A stretch of 64,000 bases of DNA from the NCBI GenBank assembly GCA_034440635.1, contig JAOTON010001129.1, forward strand, positions 1,803,001 through 1,867,000. The letters are read 5' to 3'. Shown here piece after piece: positions 1 through 11,935 of this stretch. Numbering within the stretch: the stretch's first letter is position 1; each line of letters begins with the position of its first letter. This DNA comes from Lepas anatifera (Eukaryota; Arthropoda; Thecostraca; Lepadidae). The position numbers were made by a program, and so were the translations under genes. The notes under the pieces are model-generated. The model saw only the letters and a list, made by a program, of their open reading frames with translations. It was not told the origin of the DNA and made no database searches.

Positions 1-124
1 GTTCCAGGACCAGGACTATGAGGGGAAATATATACAACCTAAAAAGTTTTTGTTACGCGGATTAGAAGCCGTGATATACTGCTTGGCATCTTTGACACAT
101 AAATAAATGAAAAAAGTGAAAAAC

Positions 125-579
125 TCATCAGGGGCGGATGCAGTAAGGTAAAACAGTGGGGTAAAATACATCCCAACAATATGCGAGTGGTATGCATGAG
201 TATATTAGTCCCTCGACTAGTTGAAATTTATTTCTGATAATTTTTACCCTCCCATGGCAGCTCTGGGAAAGGGGGTGACATAGGCGGATCAAGGACTCTC
301 GTCGTGGGGGGGGCGGGTGGGGGTGATTGGAAACACATTTTTAATATACAACGATATTGAGTCGCGGCGGTGATACTGGCTGGGAATATGCATTTTGAAA
401 ATGTGTAGTGACTGGACACGCCTCTGGTAATCTAGAATTTGGTTATAACTATTTTGAATTTTCATATACCCAATTGTATTCGCCCTGGCACGGCTGTAAG
501 CAGTCTTCTCACTTACTAACGTTTAGTCCTTCTTGATAACATTCCCCCCATTTTGAACTGCTGTAACCGCCCCTGATGA
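125..579. mobile_element. hAT-like miniature element with inverted ends (candidate)
   Basis: The ends are inverted copies of TCATCAGGGGCGG (125-137 and 567-579). Similarity continues a few bases inward (ATGCAG against TTACAG in the same orientation). Ends starting CAGGGGCGG are common in hAT-type miniature elements. No clear 8-bp target duplication is visible outside, so the exact edges are uncertain. A second hAT-like end (CATAGGCGGATCAAGG, near 277) lies inside and suggests nesting. No coding capacity is seen. Confidence 0.5.
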
Positions 580-842
580 ATACAAATAGTGACAATTGTG
601 AATGCACTATCATCTCACATAAAAAATGATATAATAAAACCATATAACTGGTATCAGGATCAGCAGAGACGGCTTCCTTTTACAAAGAACCCATCGCATA
701 CGATAATACTTGGTTTGTGGATAGAACCTCCCCAAAAACCCAGCCATAGCTCCGCCCCTGGTAAATATATAATATTGACAATTTCAGAAAACCTGTCTGT
801 ACTAGTTTTAGGAAAAGTCAGGAAGTTTCAAAGTTCTATCGC
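580..842. other. No gene; contains one hAT-like terminal sequence
   Basis: Nothing coding is recognised. At 739-760 the complementary strand reads CAGGGGCGGAGCTATGG, the form of a hAT-type element end. Its partner end is not identifiable here, so this is probably a truncated copy. The ORF over this stretch shows no family signature. Confidence 0.4.
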
Positions 843-914
843 AAGCCGTTTCGGAGATATTCTTGAAAAACCTTAGGGGGGCAATATTAGCCCCCCTGCC
901 GGAAATAGGGTTAA
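843..914. mobile_element. Right end of a TTAA-flanked element (copy 0)
   Basis: The end carries a near-perfect hairpin at 876-896: six G, a core CAATATTAG, six C. It then reads to a terminal ...AGGG and the flanking TTAA at 911-914. The sequence that follows, aaagcaatgg, is the A-array unit, so this copy inserted at the TTAA of that unit. The left end was not recognised and may lie before the window. Confidence 0.6.
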
Positions 915-2102
915 AGCAATGGAAAACCTTTACTGCTAGCAGTGCCAAACAAATGCAGCTACGGGTACTGTTTTCGGGAATGGAGTAATGTTTGGTAGAG
1001 TCATCGTATTATAGGTGCTAACGGCACTCTTTGCAAAGCACAGGCACCCCCAGTGTGAAGATACCCTATGCATTAGTGTTAACACCCGCACTGGAGGGGG
1101 GTCTGGCACTAACGCGCACTGGAGGGGGGCCTGGTAGGCCCCCCTAAGATCTCGGAAACTAAGAGGGTTAGAAAAACACAACTTGGTAGGTGGTTGGGGG
1201 CTATGGTGATCTACATGATGACCAATTTTTATTGACCTAGGTCAATATCTTCAAGGTCAAACGAGGTCGTAAAGGTCAAATATTGGCCATGCTGGGATCG
1301 ATTGGTAAATGCTGTGATTATGCAGGAAAATGGCGGGAATAAGCTAAAGGCGGACAAGGTTAATAGAGAAGAGGTCTCAAATAGGCTTCCCCACAACTTT
1401 TGGGTCAAGGTCATTCAAGGTCATTGACCTTTAAGGTCACCATATGGTATACTATTTACTATTTACACTTTGACTAACACTGTAGCCACTGTTTGGCGGG
1501 AAATGAGAATTGACCTTTCCCAATGACCTTTGACCTTGACCTTTGTATTGGGGTGCCCTACCGATGACGTCATAGCATAATATATGTCAGACGGGGTAAC
1601 GTCATTTGGCCGGACGCACAGTGGTCAGTGACCTTGAAAGTGCAGATATGACCTTTGACCTTGACCATGACTTTCATGTGAAGTGAACTTGACATATAGT
1701 CCCGCTTATATGACGTTATGACGTCACCACTCGGTCTTCAATGCAAGCTAACTGGTCCGACCGCGCGTTTACGGCGATCTCAAAATGCAGGTCTGACTTT
1801 GAAGCCTATAAGTCAAAAAATTTTCGGCCGATTTTCAAAAAGTCTTCACCAATCGACGCGCTATTAAATTCTGTTAAATGTGGCCACGTTTCGTTTTTCG
1901 GCTACAAGCGGTTCTCCGGCCGCCTCGGAAAAACAGGTGGGGGGCCTCCGAGGCCCCCCTCCAGTGCGCGTGTTAAAGCATTGAACCATTTACGATGCTT
2001 GCACGGCCAAACAAATAGAGGTACGGCTTTTGTTTTCGGGGAAAGTGCCAAAAGCCTGCAACTATGCCACTCTGGATCAGCCAATCAGTGATTGGGGCAC
2101 TA
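915..2102. repeat. A-array unit 0 (partial)
   Basis: The first recognisable part of the array starts directly after the TTAA of copy 0 with the gcaatgg block. It is interrupted at 1079-1976 by TTAA element A. The part before the insertion ends gcattagtg and the part after starts ttaaagcattg, so removing the insert and one TTAA restores the normal unit order. Confidence 0.75.
1079..1976. mobile_element. TTAA-flanked non-autonomous element A (890 bp)
   Basis: TTAA is duplicated at 1079-1082 and 1973-1976. The left end contains two tandem versions of the terminal word GCACTGGAGGGGG, and the right end has its complement CCCCTCCAGTGC. Hairpins lie at 1124-1144 (six G, CCTGGTAGG, six C) and 1939-1959 (six G, CCTCCGAGG, six C). 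The interior (about 1220-1720) is crowded with AGGTCA and TGACCT half-sites. No transposase is encoded. The TTAA target is typical of piggyBac-type transposition, but that assignment is inference. Confidence 0.8.
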
Positions 2103-3296
2103 CGCATGCGCAGTAGCGCATATTCTCCAAGGGGCTATATATCCGCAACCAGTGGCCGATTCGGCTGAAACTTGACATGTAGGGGTTCTGTGATGATCTG
2201 AAGTCAGCGAGGTGGAAGTTTTTCACGTGGACACAACAAAAAGCCAGTCTCTATCGAGGATCTTCCGTTCCGGAGATGCAAATTTGTCCTTTTCTGCCGA
2301 ATTTTTCTGTGGGGGTAACCGAAGGCGATTGTCAATGGGCAAAATCGCTACTTGAAAATGACCTTGCAGACCAAAAATCTCGACTTTACCCCCTACAGGG
2401 GGCCACGGTGGGGCACCGGTGGCATCGTGGGCAAATAAGTGTATGCATGCATAGACACAAATCCTCGGGCCAGTGGATGGGCGGTTATTGGGTAGTATGA
2501 TATTTGCTAGGGGTCCTCAACTGCGCAAAACCTTTAAAATATATGTTTTCCTTTGCAGTCGGGTGGGTGGCCCCTACAGTACCCAGGGCTTTCCAGATAG
2601 GGAAAAACTGACACTTGTGGTGCAACTATTACTACTAGCAAACCATACCTGCCCTACACTTGTTTCGATAAAGATCCCCCATTGAGGAGATTGGGGGCTG
2701 GGAACCTTTTGGACAAAACTTGTCTCGTTTGTACCCAAAGGAGTTACGTTTTAAATGAAACTATTTGAAACTTTTTGGGTGCCACCTAGCGCGTGCCACG
2801 TGACCTTCAGTACGGACCGCCACACCTCCAAAACTGAACTTTTGGACAGTATACGGTCCCTGTTCGTACAGATAGCCTCTTTACGTATTTAAATGACGAT
2901 TACTGGCACCACCTGATACAGTGATATGGTCATAGGTGCAAACAGGGCTCCTTTATTCACGCGGGCACCCTCAGTTTGAAGATGTCCTATTAATTAGTGT
3001 TAAACCAGTTGAAAACTTATGAAGCCTGCGTGGCAAAACAAATAAAGGTACGTCCACCATTTTTGGTCTTGGGGTCACTTCTAATCGTGTGATAGTATTT
3101 TAGGTGCAAACGACCCTTTGCTATAAACACAGGTACCGCCAGTGTGAAGATACCCTAGGCATTAATGTTATAGAAATGAAACAGTTGTAATACTTGCAAG
3201 GATAAACAAATATAGCTACGCCTACAGTTTTCGGGGACAGTGCCACAAGCCTGCTACTACACCTCTCTAAAACAGCCAATCAGTGACCGAGGCACT
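2103..3296. repeat. A-array unit 1 (deleted form, 1.19 kb)
   Basis: This unit is shorter by roughly 600 bp. Near 2316 it jumps from the sub-block ending TGTGGGGG straight to the right arm of the conserved hairpin (ACCGAAGGCGATTG). Near 2350 it jumps again to ACTTGAAAATGACC, so the middle blocks and the left hairpin arm are missing. Confidence 0.75.
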
Positions 3297-5094
3297 GCGC
3301 ATGCGTAGTAACGCATAACCAAAATGGGCTATATAATTCCAAAAAGTGGGCCAATTTGGCTGAAATTTGGTATATAGGTGTGATGTTATGCACTACAGTC
3401 AGCAAGGTGGAAGTTTTGCACGTGCTTACGCGACAAAGCTAGACTCCATCGAGGGGCCTAAGTTCCGAAGATTCAAATTTGTCATTTTCTGCCAAATTGA
3501 GTTGTGGATGCTATGTGAACTGAACACAGCAAGGTGCGAGTTTTGCACGTGCACACGTCAAAACATCATTCACTGTCAGGGGTCTTCCGTTCCGGAGAAG
3601 CGAATAGGTGCTCGAGCAGTCACCTTCGGTCCCGCGATAACCCTAAAGGCGTCGCCCTCACGCAACCGAAGGTTATTGCAAATGCTGAAAAGCTCTATTC
3701 TTTAGAATCAAGATTTTCCATTGAAAATCAACTGAGCTAACTCGTCAGGAAGATGTTTCCATCAACTGCCGGAGATCGGGGCACCTTGGTGCCAGCTCAA
3801 ACCTACCATCCGATTTTGATGATTTTTTCTAGAGTTAGGGTCCCGATGGTGATCTACTTTATAGCATAGGTCACCACCCCAGGAAAACTCCGATGCACGT
3901 GCAATCGACACCCCTTTTTCCCATAGGGTTTAACATAACGGAAACAAAAATGGTCAATTTGCTAAAAATCGGCTCGATAGATTTTTCTTTTTTTATATTA
4001 TAAGGTAAGCATGGGGACCTACACCGTGATATGGGTCATTACCCCAGGAAAGCTTCGAAGCACGTGCAATTTGATCTTCAAAATGACCTTGCAGCCAAAA
4101 AATCTCGACTTTGCTCCCTAGAGGGGGCCCCGGTGTGGCACCGGTGGCACACTGGGCCAATAAGTGTATGCATGCATGAACACAATACCTGGGGCCAGTG
4201 GATGGGTGGTTATTGGGTAGTATGAGGTTGGCCTGGGGTCCTTGACAGCGCAAAACCTTTAAAATATATTTTTCTTCTGCATTCGGTTGGGTGGCCCCAA
4301 CAGCACCCCGAGCTTTCCAGATAGGGAAAAACTAACACTTCTGGTGCAACTATTACTACTGGTGCACTAGCATACTATACCGTCCCTACACTTGTTTTCA
4401 TAAAGATCCCCTATTAAGAATATTTTTAGAGGTTTCTAAATTTTTTTTAGAGATTTTCTAATTTTTAGAATTCACACGCCCCTGGCTGCGACTGTATGGA
4501 ACCGATTTTGACGAGATTTGCCTCGGTTGTACCCAGAGAGGTTATGTGTCAAACAAAACCATTTGAAAACCTTTGGGTGCCCCCTTGCGCGTGCCACGTG
4601 ACCTTGAGTGCGGACCTTGAACCCTCCAAAACGGAATTTTGCGGAGAGTAAACAGTCCCTGTTCGTACAGATAGCCGCTTTACGTACTGAAACGACGATT
4701 ACTGACACCATCTCATTGAAAGAGATGGTCATAGGCGCATACAAAGCCCGTCTGTCCACACGGGCACCCCCAGTTTAAAGACACCCAATGAATTAATGTT
4801 AAAGCAATGGAAAACTTTTAATGCTAGCAGTGCCAAACAAACGCAGCTACGGGTACTGTTTTCGGGATGGGCTAACGTCTGATGGAGTGATTGTATTATA
4901 GGTGCGGTGCTAACGGCATTTTTCGCTAAGCAGAGGCACCCCCAGTGTGAATATACCCTATGCATAAGTGTTAAAGCAATGGAGCACGGCGCTTTCACGG
5001 CCAAACAAATAGAGCTACGACCACCGTATTCGGACACAGTGCCAAAAGCCCGCTACCACACCTATTTGAATCAGCCAATCAGTGACCGGGCACT
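3297..5094. repeat. A-array unit 2
   Basis: A 1.8-kb unit with a degenerate hairpin (arms at 3616-3630 and 3665-3679). Near 4070 one GCACGTGCAAT sub-block has been fused to the next, removing about 160 bp compared with unit 3. Confidence 0.75.
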
Positions 5095-7042
5095 GCGCAT
5101 GCGCAGTGGCACGTACCCTCAATGGGCTATATCTCTGCAACCAGTGGGCCGATTCGGCGGAAAGTTGGTGTGTAGGGATTAAGTTACAAACTAAATTCAG
5201 CAAGGCGGAGGTTTTGCACGTGCCCACGTGCCAATGCCAGTCTCTATCGAGGGTCCCCCGTTCCGGAGGTCCAAATTTGTCATTTTCTGCCGAATTGTTC
5301 TGTGAGAGATTAAAGGAGCAAGTTTTGCACGTGCACACGTCACAACAATTCACTATCAAGAGTCTTCCGTTCCGGAGAAACGAATAGGTGCTCGCGCAAT
5401 CACATTCGGTCCCGCGATGCCCCTAAAGGCATCGCCCCCACGTAACCGAAGGTGATTGCAAATGGTCAAAATCGTTATGCTTTAGCATTGTGATTTTCTA
5501 TTGAAAATCAACTGAGCTAACTCATCAGGGACATGTTTCCGCTACTTGTTGGAGATCGGGGAACTTTGGTACCCTCGAAAACGGCTCGTACGATTTTGAT
5601 GATTTTTTCTTGAGATAGGATCCCGATGGTGATCTATTCTTTGGCATAGGTCACCACCCCAGGAAAACTCCGATGCACGTGCAATCGACACCCCTTTTTC
5701 CCATGGGTTTAACATTACGGAATCAAAGATGGCCAATTTGCTGAAAATCGGCTAGATAAATTTTGTTCCTTTTTTAATATGATCGGGTACCCATGGGGAA
5801 CTACACCGTGATATGGGTCATTACCCGAGGAAAACTTCGAAGCACGTGCAATCTGCACGTGGAATTTTTCGTGTTAAATCTACGGAGATTTTTCAAAAAT
5901 TAAATAATTTTTTTTCAAAAATGGCTAACGATTTTTCTGAAACTCATGTATGTGCTAGTCGGTACCTTCGACTACTAGGAGGTATGGGTGGTATATCTGG
6001 GAAAACTCGAAATTTCGTGCAATCTGACCTTGAAAATGACCTTGCAGTCCAAAACTCTCGACTTTTCCCCCTTGAGGGGGCTCTAGTGGGGAACCGGTGG
6101 CACCTTCCGCCAATAAACGCATGCATGCAAAGACACAATGCCTGGGGCCAGTGGATGGGTGGTTATTGGGTAGCATGAGATTGGCCAGGGGTCCTCCACT
6201 GCGCAAAACCTTTAAAATATTTTATTTCCTCTGCAGTCAGGTGGGTGGCCCCTCCAGCAGCCAGACTTTTCCAGATAGGGAAAAACAAGCAATTGTGATG
6301 CAACTAGTACCACTAGCATACTATACCTGCCCTAAGGTTGTTTTGATAAAGGTCCCCTAGTAATGAGATTTCTAGAGGTTTCAATATTTTTTTTGGAGAT
6401 TTTCTAATTTTTTTTGGGTTCACAAGCCCCTGGCTGCTACTGTATGGGAACATCTTTGACGAAACTTGCCTTGGTTGTACCCAGGGATGTTATGTGTCAA
6501 ACAAAACCATTCGAACCTTTTTGGTACCACCCAGCGTAAGCCACGTGACCTTGAGTGTGCACCAGCACCCCTCCAAAACTGAATTTTTGAACAGTATATG
6601 GTTCCTGTTCGTACAGATAGCCTCTTTACGTATTAAAATGACGATTACTGGCACCATCTGATGGAGTGAGATCGTCATAGGTTCAAACAGTGCACCTCGG
6701 GACACACGGGCACCCTCAGTTTGAATATATCCTATTAATTAGTGTTAATGTAGTGGGAAACTTATGATGCTCGTGTGGCAAAACAAATGAAGCTAGGTCC
6801 ACTGCTTTTGGTAATAGGTGCACGTTTAATGGAGTGATAGTATTATAGGTGCAAACGGCCCTGTGCTATAAACACAGGTATCCCCCAGTGTAAGATACCC
6901 TAAGCATAAGTGTTAAAGCAATGGAATACTTATAGATACTTGCACGGCCAAACAAATAGAGCTACGCCTACCGTTTTCGGCGACAGTGCCACAAGCTTGC
7001 TACTACACCTCTCTGAATCAGCCAATAAGTGACCTGTGCACA
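5095..7042. repeat. A-array unit 3 (near full length)
   Basis: A 1.95-kb unit with hairpin arms at 5396-5410 and 5445-5459. The segment from about 5925 onward, continuing into unit 4 up to 7432, is nearly identical to 17779-19284 in units 8 and 9, so it was copied recently. Confidence 0.8.
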
Positions 7043-9736
7043 GCGCATGCGCAGTAGCACATACCCCCAATGGGCTATATCTTTGCAACCAGTCGGCCGA
7101 TTCGTCCGAAAATTGGCGTGTAGGGGCTATGTTAGAAACTAAAATCAGCAAGGTGGAGGATTTGCACGTGCTCACGTGAAAAACCGAGTCTCCATCGAGG
7201 GTCTTCCGTTCCGGAAATTCGAATGTCATTTTCTGCTGAATGGTTTTGTGGGGATTTTATGAAGTGACAACAGGAAGGTGCAAGTTTTGCACGTGCAGAC
7301 GTCACACAATTGACTTTGATTGATTGATATTTTCCATTGAAAATCAACTGAGCTAAATCGTTAGGGACATGTTTCCATCAACTCCATGAGATCGGGGCAC
7401 CTTGGTGCCAGCTCAAACGGCTCGTACGATTTTTAACCCGCGCCCCACCGGGGGTCCGGCGCCACCTTCGCCCCACGGGGGGCCATCGATGGCCCCCCCT
7501 CTAACTCCGAAAATATGGGCGTTAGCGCAAATCTGCAAAGTGCAATAGAAAGCTCGCGTGAATTCAGTAAGAAATTACATCGCATGTTTTAGTGCTCAGG
7601 TCAATGGTTTGACCTCCAGAGGTCAAATTAGGTCAAGATCGGCTATTTTCACTCAAATATGCAATGATTAAGCAAACTGGGCATAACTCTTATGTCATTA
7701 GAGCTATTGAGACCTGGTAAAGTACATTTGATAGCAAATTGCCAGTACTTTTTCCGCTATGTGGAACATAAAGACCTCCCGCCAGTGGTTTGACCGCCAG
7801 AGGTCACCTCGTGACCTAATATGACCTGAGGTTACGAAAGGTCAAAAAGTGACCTTGCCGTATATCAAATGAAAGCCAGTGACAAGACAAACACGATGGT
7901 GTTTGTTTCACCGCTCTAGCTTAATTAGGTCAAAGGTTATTGCCAAAATACTGTTTTTGACCTCTGGTGACCTTGGATGACCTTGGAAAAGTCAAAGGGC
8001 AAATATGACCCCTGGGATCCGTGAAAGGGTGTCCAAAAACGTTGTTCTGAGCAGTCTGAGTATTTGCAATCATTTTTGTGGCATTTATATCATGAAATAG
8101 CTTTTCCCCATGCTTTTCCAATGGGAGAGTTCGCCTCGTGACCTGACCTCAGGGCACGAAATCAAAAATCCCGGATATACACCTTGTAGACCCTGGAGGG
8201 GTCATGAAGTGTAGGAAGTTTCAAATCGATCGACTTTGAAATGTAGCTCTTACAGAGCTCTAAAGGTGAAGTGAGGTGACCTTGGTTGACCTCGTCTGGT
8301 GACCTGACCTTGGGTGACCCGGGGTAAAAAATTTCAGGGATGATGGGAAAATGATGCAGTAAGAGGTAGAGCCCTCAACCGCGCTGCTGCGCCTCGTCGT
8401 TTTTCTGCTATCCCGGAAAAACCTTAGGGGGGCCATCGATGGCCCCCCGGTGGGGCGAGGGTTAATATAATAGGGTACCCTTAAGGACCTACACTGGGGT
8501 ATGGGTCACTACCCCAGGAAAACTTCGAAGCACGTGCAATCTGCACGTGGAATTTTACGTGTTAAATCTATAGAGATTTTTTTTTAAATTAAAAAAGTGA
8601 AATTAAAAAAATGGTCTATCCTATATCTTGCAAACCCTCTTGGGGTGTTGGTCGGTACGTCCTGGTACTACGGGGTATAGGTGGTATATCTGGGAAAATT
8701 CGAAATTTTGTGCCATTTGACCCTGAAAATGACCTTGCAGCCCAAAAATCCCGACTTTGCGCCTTAGAGAGGGCCCCGGTGGGGCACCAGTGGCACCGTG
8801 GGCCAATAAGTGTATGCTTGCATGGACACAATGCCTGTGGCCAGTGCATGGGTGGTTATTAGGTACTATGATATTGGCCAGGGGTCCTCCGCTGCGCAAA
8901 ACCTTTAAAATATATTTTTTCCCCTGCAGTCAGGCGGGTGGCCCCTAGAGCACCCAGGGCTTTCCGGTAGGGAAAATCTAACATTTGTGGTGCAAGTATT
9001 ACCACTAACATACTATAGCTGCCTAACACTTGATTTGATAAAGATCCCCCATTAATGATATTTTTAGAGGTTTCTAAAATTTCTGGAGAATTTATAGTTT
9101 TTAGAGTTTACAAGGCCCTGGCTGCTACTGTATCGGATCGTTTTTGACGAAACTTAACACGTTTGTACCCATAGGAGTTAATTTTTAAATTAAACTATTG
9201 AAATTCCTTTGGGTGACACTTGGCGCGTGCCACGTGACCTTGAGTGCTAACCGGGCCCCCTCCAGAACTGAATTTTGGGAGGGTATACGATCCCTGTTCG
9301 TACAGATAGCCCCCTTACGCACTAAAACCACAATTACTGAAAACATCTGATGTAGTGAGATGTTCATAGGTGGAAATAGCGGGCACCGTCATAGATTCAA
9401 ACGGGCACCGTCAGTTTGAAGATACCCTATGTATTGGAGTTAAAGCAATGGAACAATTATAACGCTTGCAGTGCCAAACGAATGCAGCTACGGTTACTGT
9501 TTTCGGGAATGGGGTATTATATGGTGGAGTAATAGTGTTATAGGTGCTAACGGTTCTCTTCAATAAACACAGGCACCCACAGTGTGAAGATACCTTATGT
9601 ATTAGTGTTAAAGCAATGGAACACTTACAATGCTTGCACGGCCAAACAAATAGAGCTACAGCTTGCGTTTTCGGGGACAGTGCCACAAGCCTGCCACTAC
9701 ACCTCTCTGAATTAGCGAATCAGTGACCGGGGAACT
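7043..9736. repeat. A-array unit 4, interrupted by TTAA element C
   Basis: The hairpin block is deleted (near 7303-7340), exactly as in unit 9. Element C sits at 7433-8465. Its left flank (cgtacgatttt) and right flank (tatgatagggtacc type) are normally about 190 bp apart in a unit, so a deletion accompanied or followed the insertion. Confidence 0.8.
7433..8465. mobile_element. TTAA-flanked non-autonomous element C (1025 bp)
   Basis: TTAA lies at 7433-7436 and 8462-8465. The left terminal word is CGCCCCACCGGGGG and is repeated about 27 bp inward. The right end carries the complement, CCGGTGGGGCGAGGG. Both ends have the same perfect 22-bp hairpin (7477-7498 and 8427-8448): six G, core CCATCGATGG, six C. 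The interior holds many TGACCT and AGGTCA half-sites and no credible ORF. The matching ends identify it as one intact element. Confidence 0.85.
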
Positions 9737-11595
9737 GCACATGCGCAGTAGTGCATGACCACCAATGGGCTATATCTCTGAGACAAGTGGTCCGATGTGG
9801 CCGAAAATTGGTATGCATGGGTTATGTAATGAACTGAAGTCAGCAAGTTGAATTTTGCACGTGCTCATGTGACAAAGCCGGTTTCTATTGAGGGTCCTCC
9901 GTTCCGGAGATGTGAATCTGTCAATTTCTGCCAAAATGTTCTGTGGGGGAATGGTGAACTGAAAACAGGAAGGTGCAAGTTTGGCAGGTGCAGACGTCAC
10001 CAAAACATTCACTATCAAAGGTCTTCCGTTGCGGAGAAACGAATATTTGACCGAGCAATCACCTTCGGTCCCGCGATGCCCCCAAAGGCGTAGTAACCGA
10101 AGGTGATTGCAAATGTTGAAAAGCTCTATTCTTTAGAATTAAGATTTTCCTTTGAAAATCAACTGAGCTAACTCGTTAGGGACATGTTTCCGCTAAGTGC
10201 CACGAATCGGGGCACCTTGGTGCCAGCTCAAACGGCTCGTACGATTTTGATGATTTTTTTCTAGAGATAGGGTCCCGATGGTGATCTACTTTGTGGCATA
10301 GGTCACTACCCTAGGAAAACTCAGATGCACGTGCAATTGACACCCCTTTTTCCCATAGGGTTTATCATTACAGAAACAAAGATGGCCAATTTGCTGAAAA
10401 TCGGCTCGATAGATTTTGTTCCTTTTTTAATATGATAGGGTACCCATGGGGACCTACACTGGGGTATGGGTCACTACACCAAGAAAATTCGTTTTAACGT
10501 GCAATTTGCACGTGAAATTTTACGTGTCAAGTCTATGGGACTTTTTCGAAAATTGAGACCTCAAAATTTTTCAAAAATGGCTCTAACGATTTTGATAACA
10601 CTCATTGAGGGGTTAGTCGGTACCTTTGGGTACTACGTGGTATGGGTGGTATATCTGGGAAAACTTCGAGTCTCGTGCAAGTTCACCTTGAAAATGACCT
10701 TGCAGCCCAAAAATCTCGACTTTACTCCCTAAAGGGGGCCACGGTGGGGCACCGGTGGCATCCTGGGCCAATAAGTGTATGGATGCATGGACACAATACC
10801 TGGGGCCAGTGGATGGGTGGTTATTGGGTAGTAGGATATTTGCCAGGGGTCCTCCACTACGCAAAACCTTTAAAATATATTTCTTCCTCTGCAGTCAGGT
10901 GGGTGGCCCCTACATCACCCAGGCCTTTCAAGATGGGGTAGAACTACCACCTGCGGGGCAACTATGACCACCAACATACTTTACCTGCCCTACACTTGTT
11001 TTGACAAAGGTCTCCCATTAAAGAGATTTTAAGAGCTTTCTAAAATTTCTGGAGATTTTCCAATTTTTAGAGTTCACAAGCCTCGAGCTGCTACTGTATG
11101 GGAGTGTTCTTGACGAAACTTGCCTCAGTTGTACCCAGAGGGGTTATGTGTCGCATGAAGGCAACTGAAATCCTTTGGGTGCGCACTAGCGCGTGCCACG
11201 TGACCTTGAGTGGGGACCGGCACCCCTCCAAAATTGAATTTTTGGAGGGTATACGGTTTCTGCTGGTACAGATAGCCCTTTTCCGTACTGAAACGACGTT
11301 TACTGACACCATCTGATGGAGTGAGATGGTAATGGGTACAAACAGGGTCCCTTTATACCCAGAGACATCCTCAGTTTGAAGATATCCCATTAATTAGTGT
11401 TAAAGCAGTTGGAAACTTATGATGCTTGCGTGGCAAAATATATGAAGCTATGTCCACCGTGATTGGTAATAGGTTCACATCTAATAGATTGATTGTATTA
11501 TAGGTGTAAACAGCCCTCTGCTATAAACACAGGTACCCCCAGTGTGAAGATTCCTTAAGCATTAGTGTCAAGATAGATAGATAAGATAAAGTCAT

Positions 11596-11935
11596 GCGGG
11601 TCTTTGGAAGGCACTCACAGGTGCCTGTCTTACCCGGCCGCGTCGAACTCGATTTAACAACAATTCAGGGTTCTAGTCGGGGGTCTCGTACAAAAACCCC
11701 GCCCAATGCTTATCAATATAAGTCTTGAAGACATTGGTGCTCGGTGCCTCTACTACCCAAGCAGGAAGGCTGTTCCAGTCCGTGACAGCACGGACAGCGA
11801 AGTGGTTCCTCCGGATTCTGGAGACAGCCCGAGGCTTGGCGACCTTGAAGCGGTGTCCTCTCGTGGTTGCGACTGGTGGATCTTGAAATAACTCTTCCTT
11901 ACGTATTCCGAGATTTCCGTGCATCAGCTTGTGCA
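11596..11935 (-). pseudogene. LINE reverse transcriptase, extreme C-terminus
   Basis: This minus-strand segment (ORF 11673-11948) continues the same LINE protein on the other side of element K. It contains KLMHGNLGIRKEELF, a TRGH motif, then FAVRAVTDWNSLP and VFKTYIDKHW. These are the usual ending of CR1/L2-type ORF2 proteins (the WNSLP block followed by FKxxxDKHW). The first few codons of the predicted ORF come from element K and are not LINE sequence. Downstream lies a short 3' tail with GATA repeats. Confidence 0.8.

Noticed and set aside
1741..2091. 116-codon ORF spanning element A and the A-array unit
   Set aside because: It crosses the TTAA boundary at 1973-1976 and so joins unrelated sequences.
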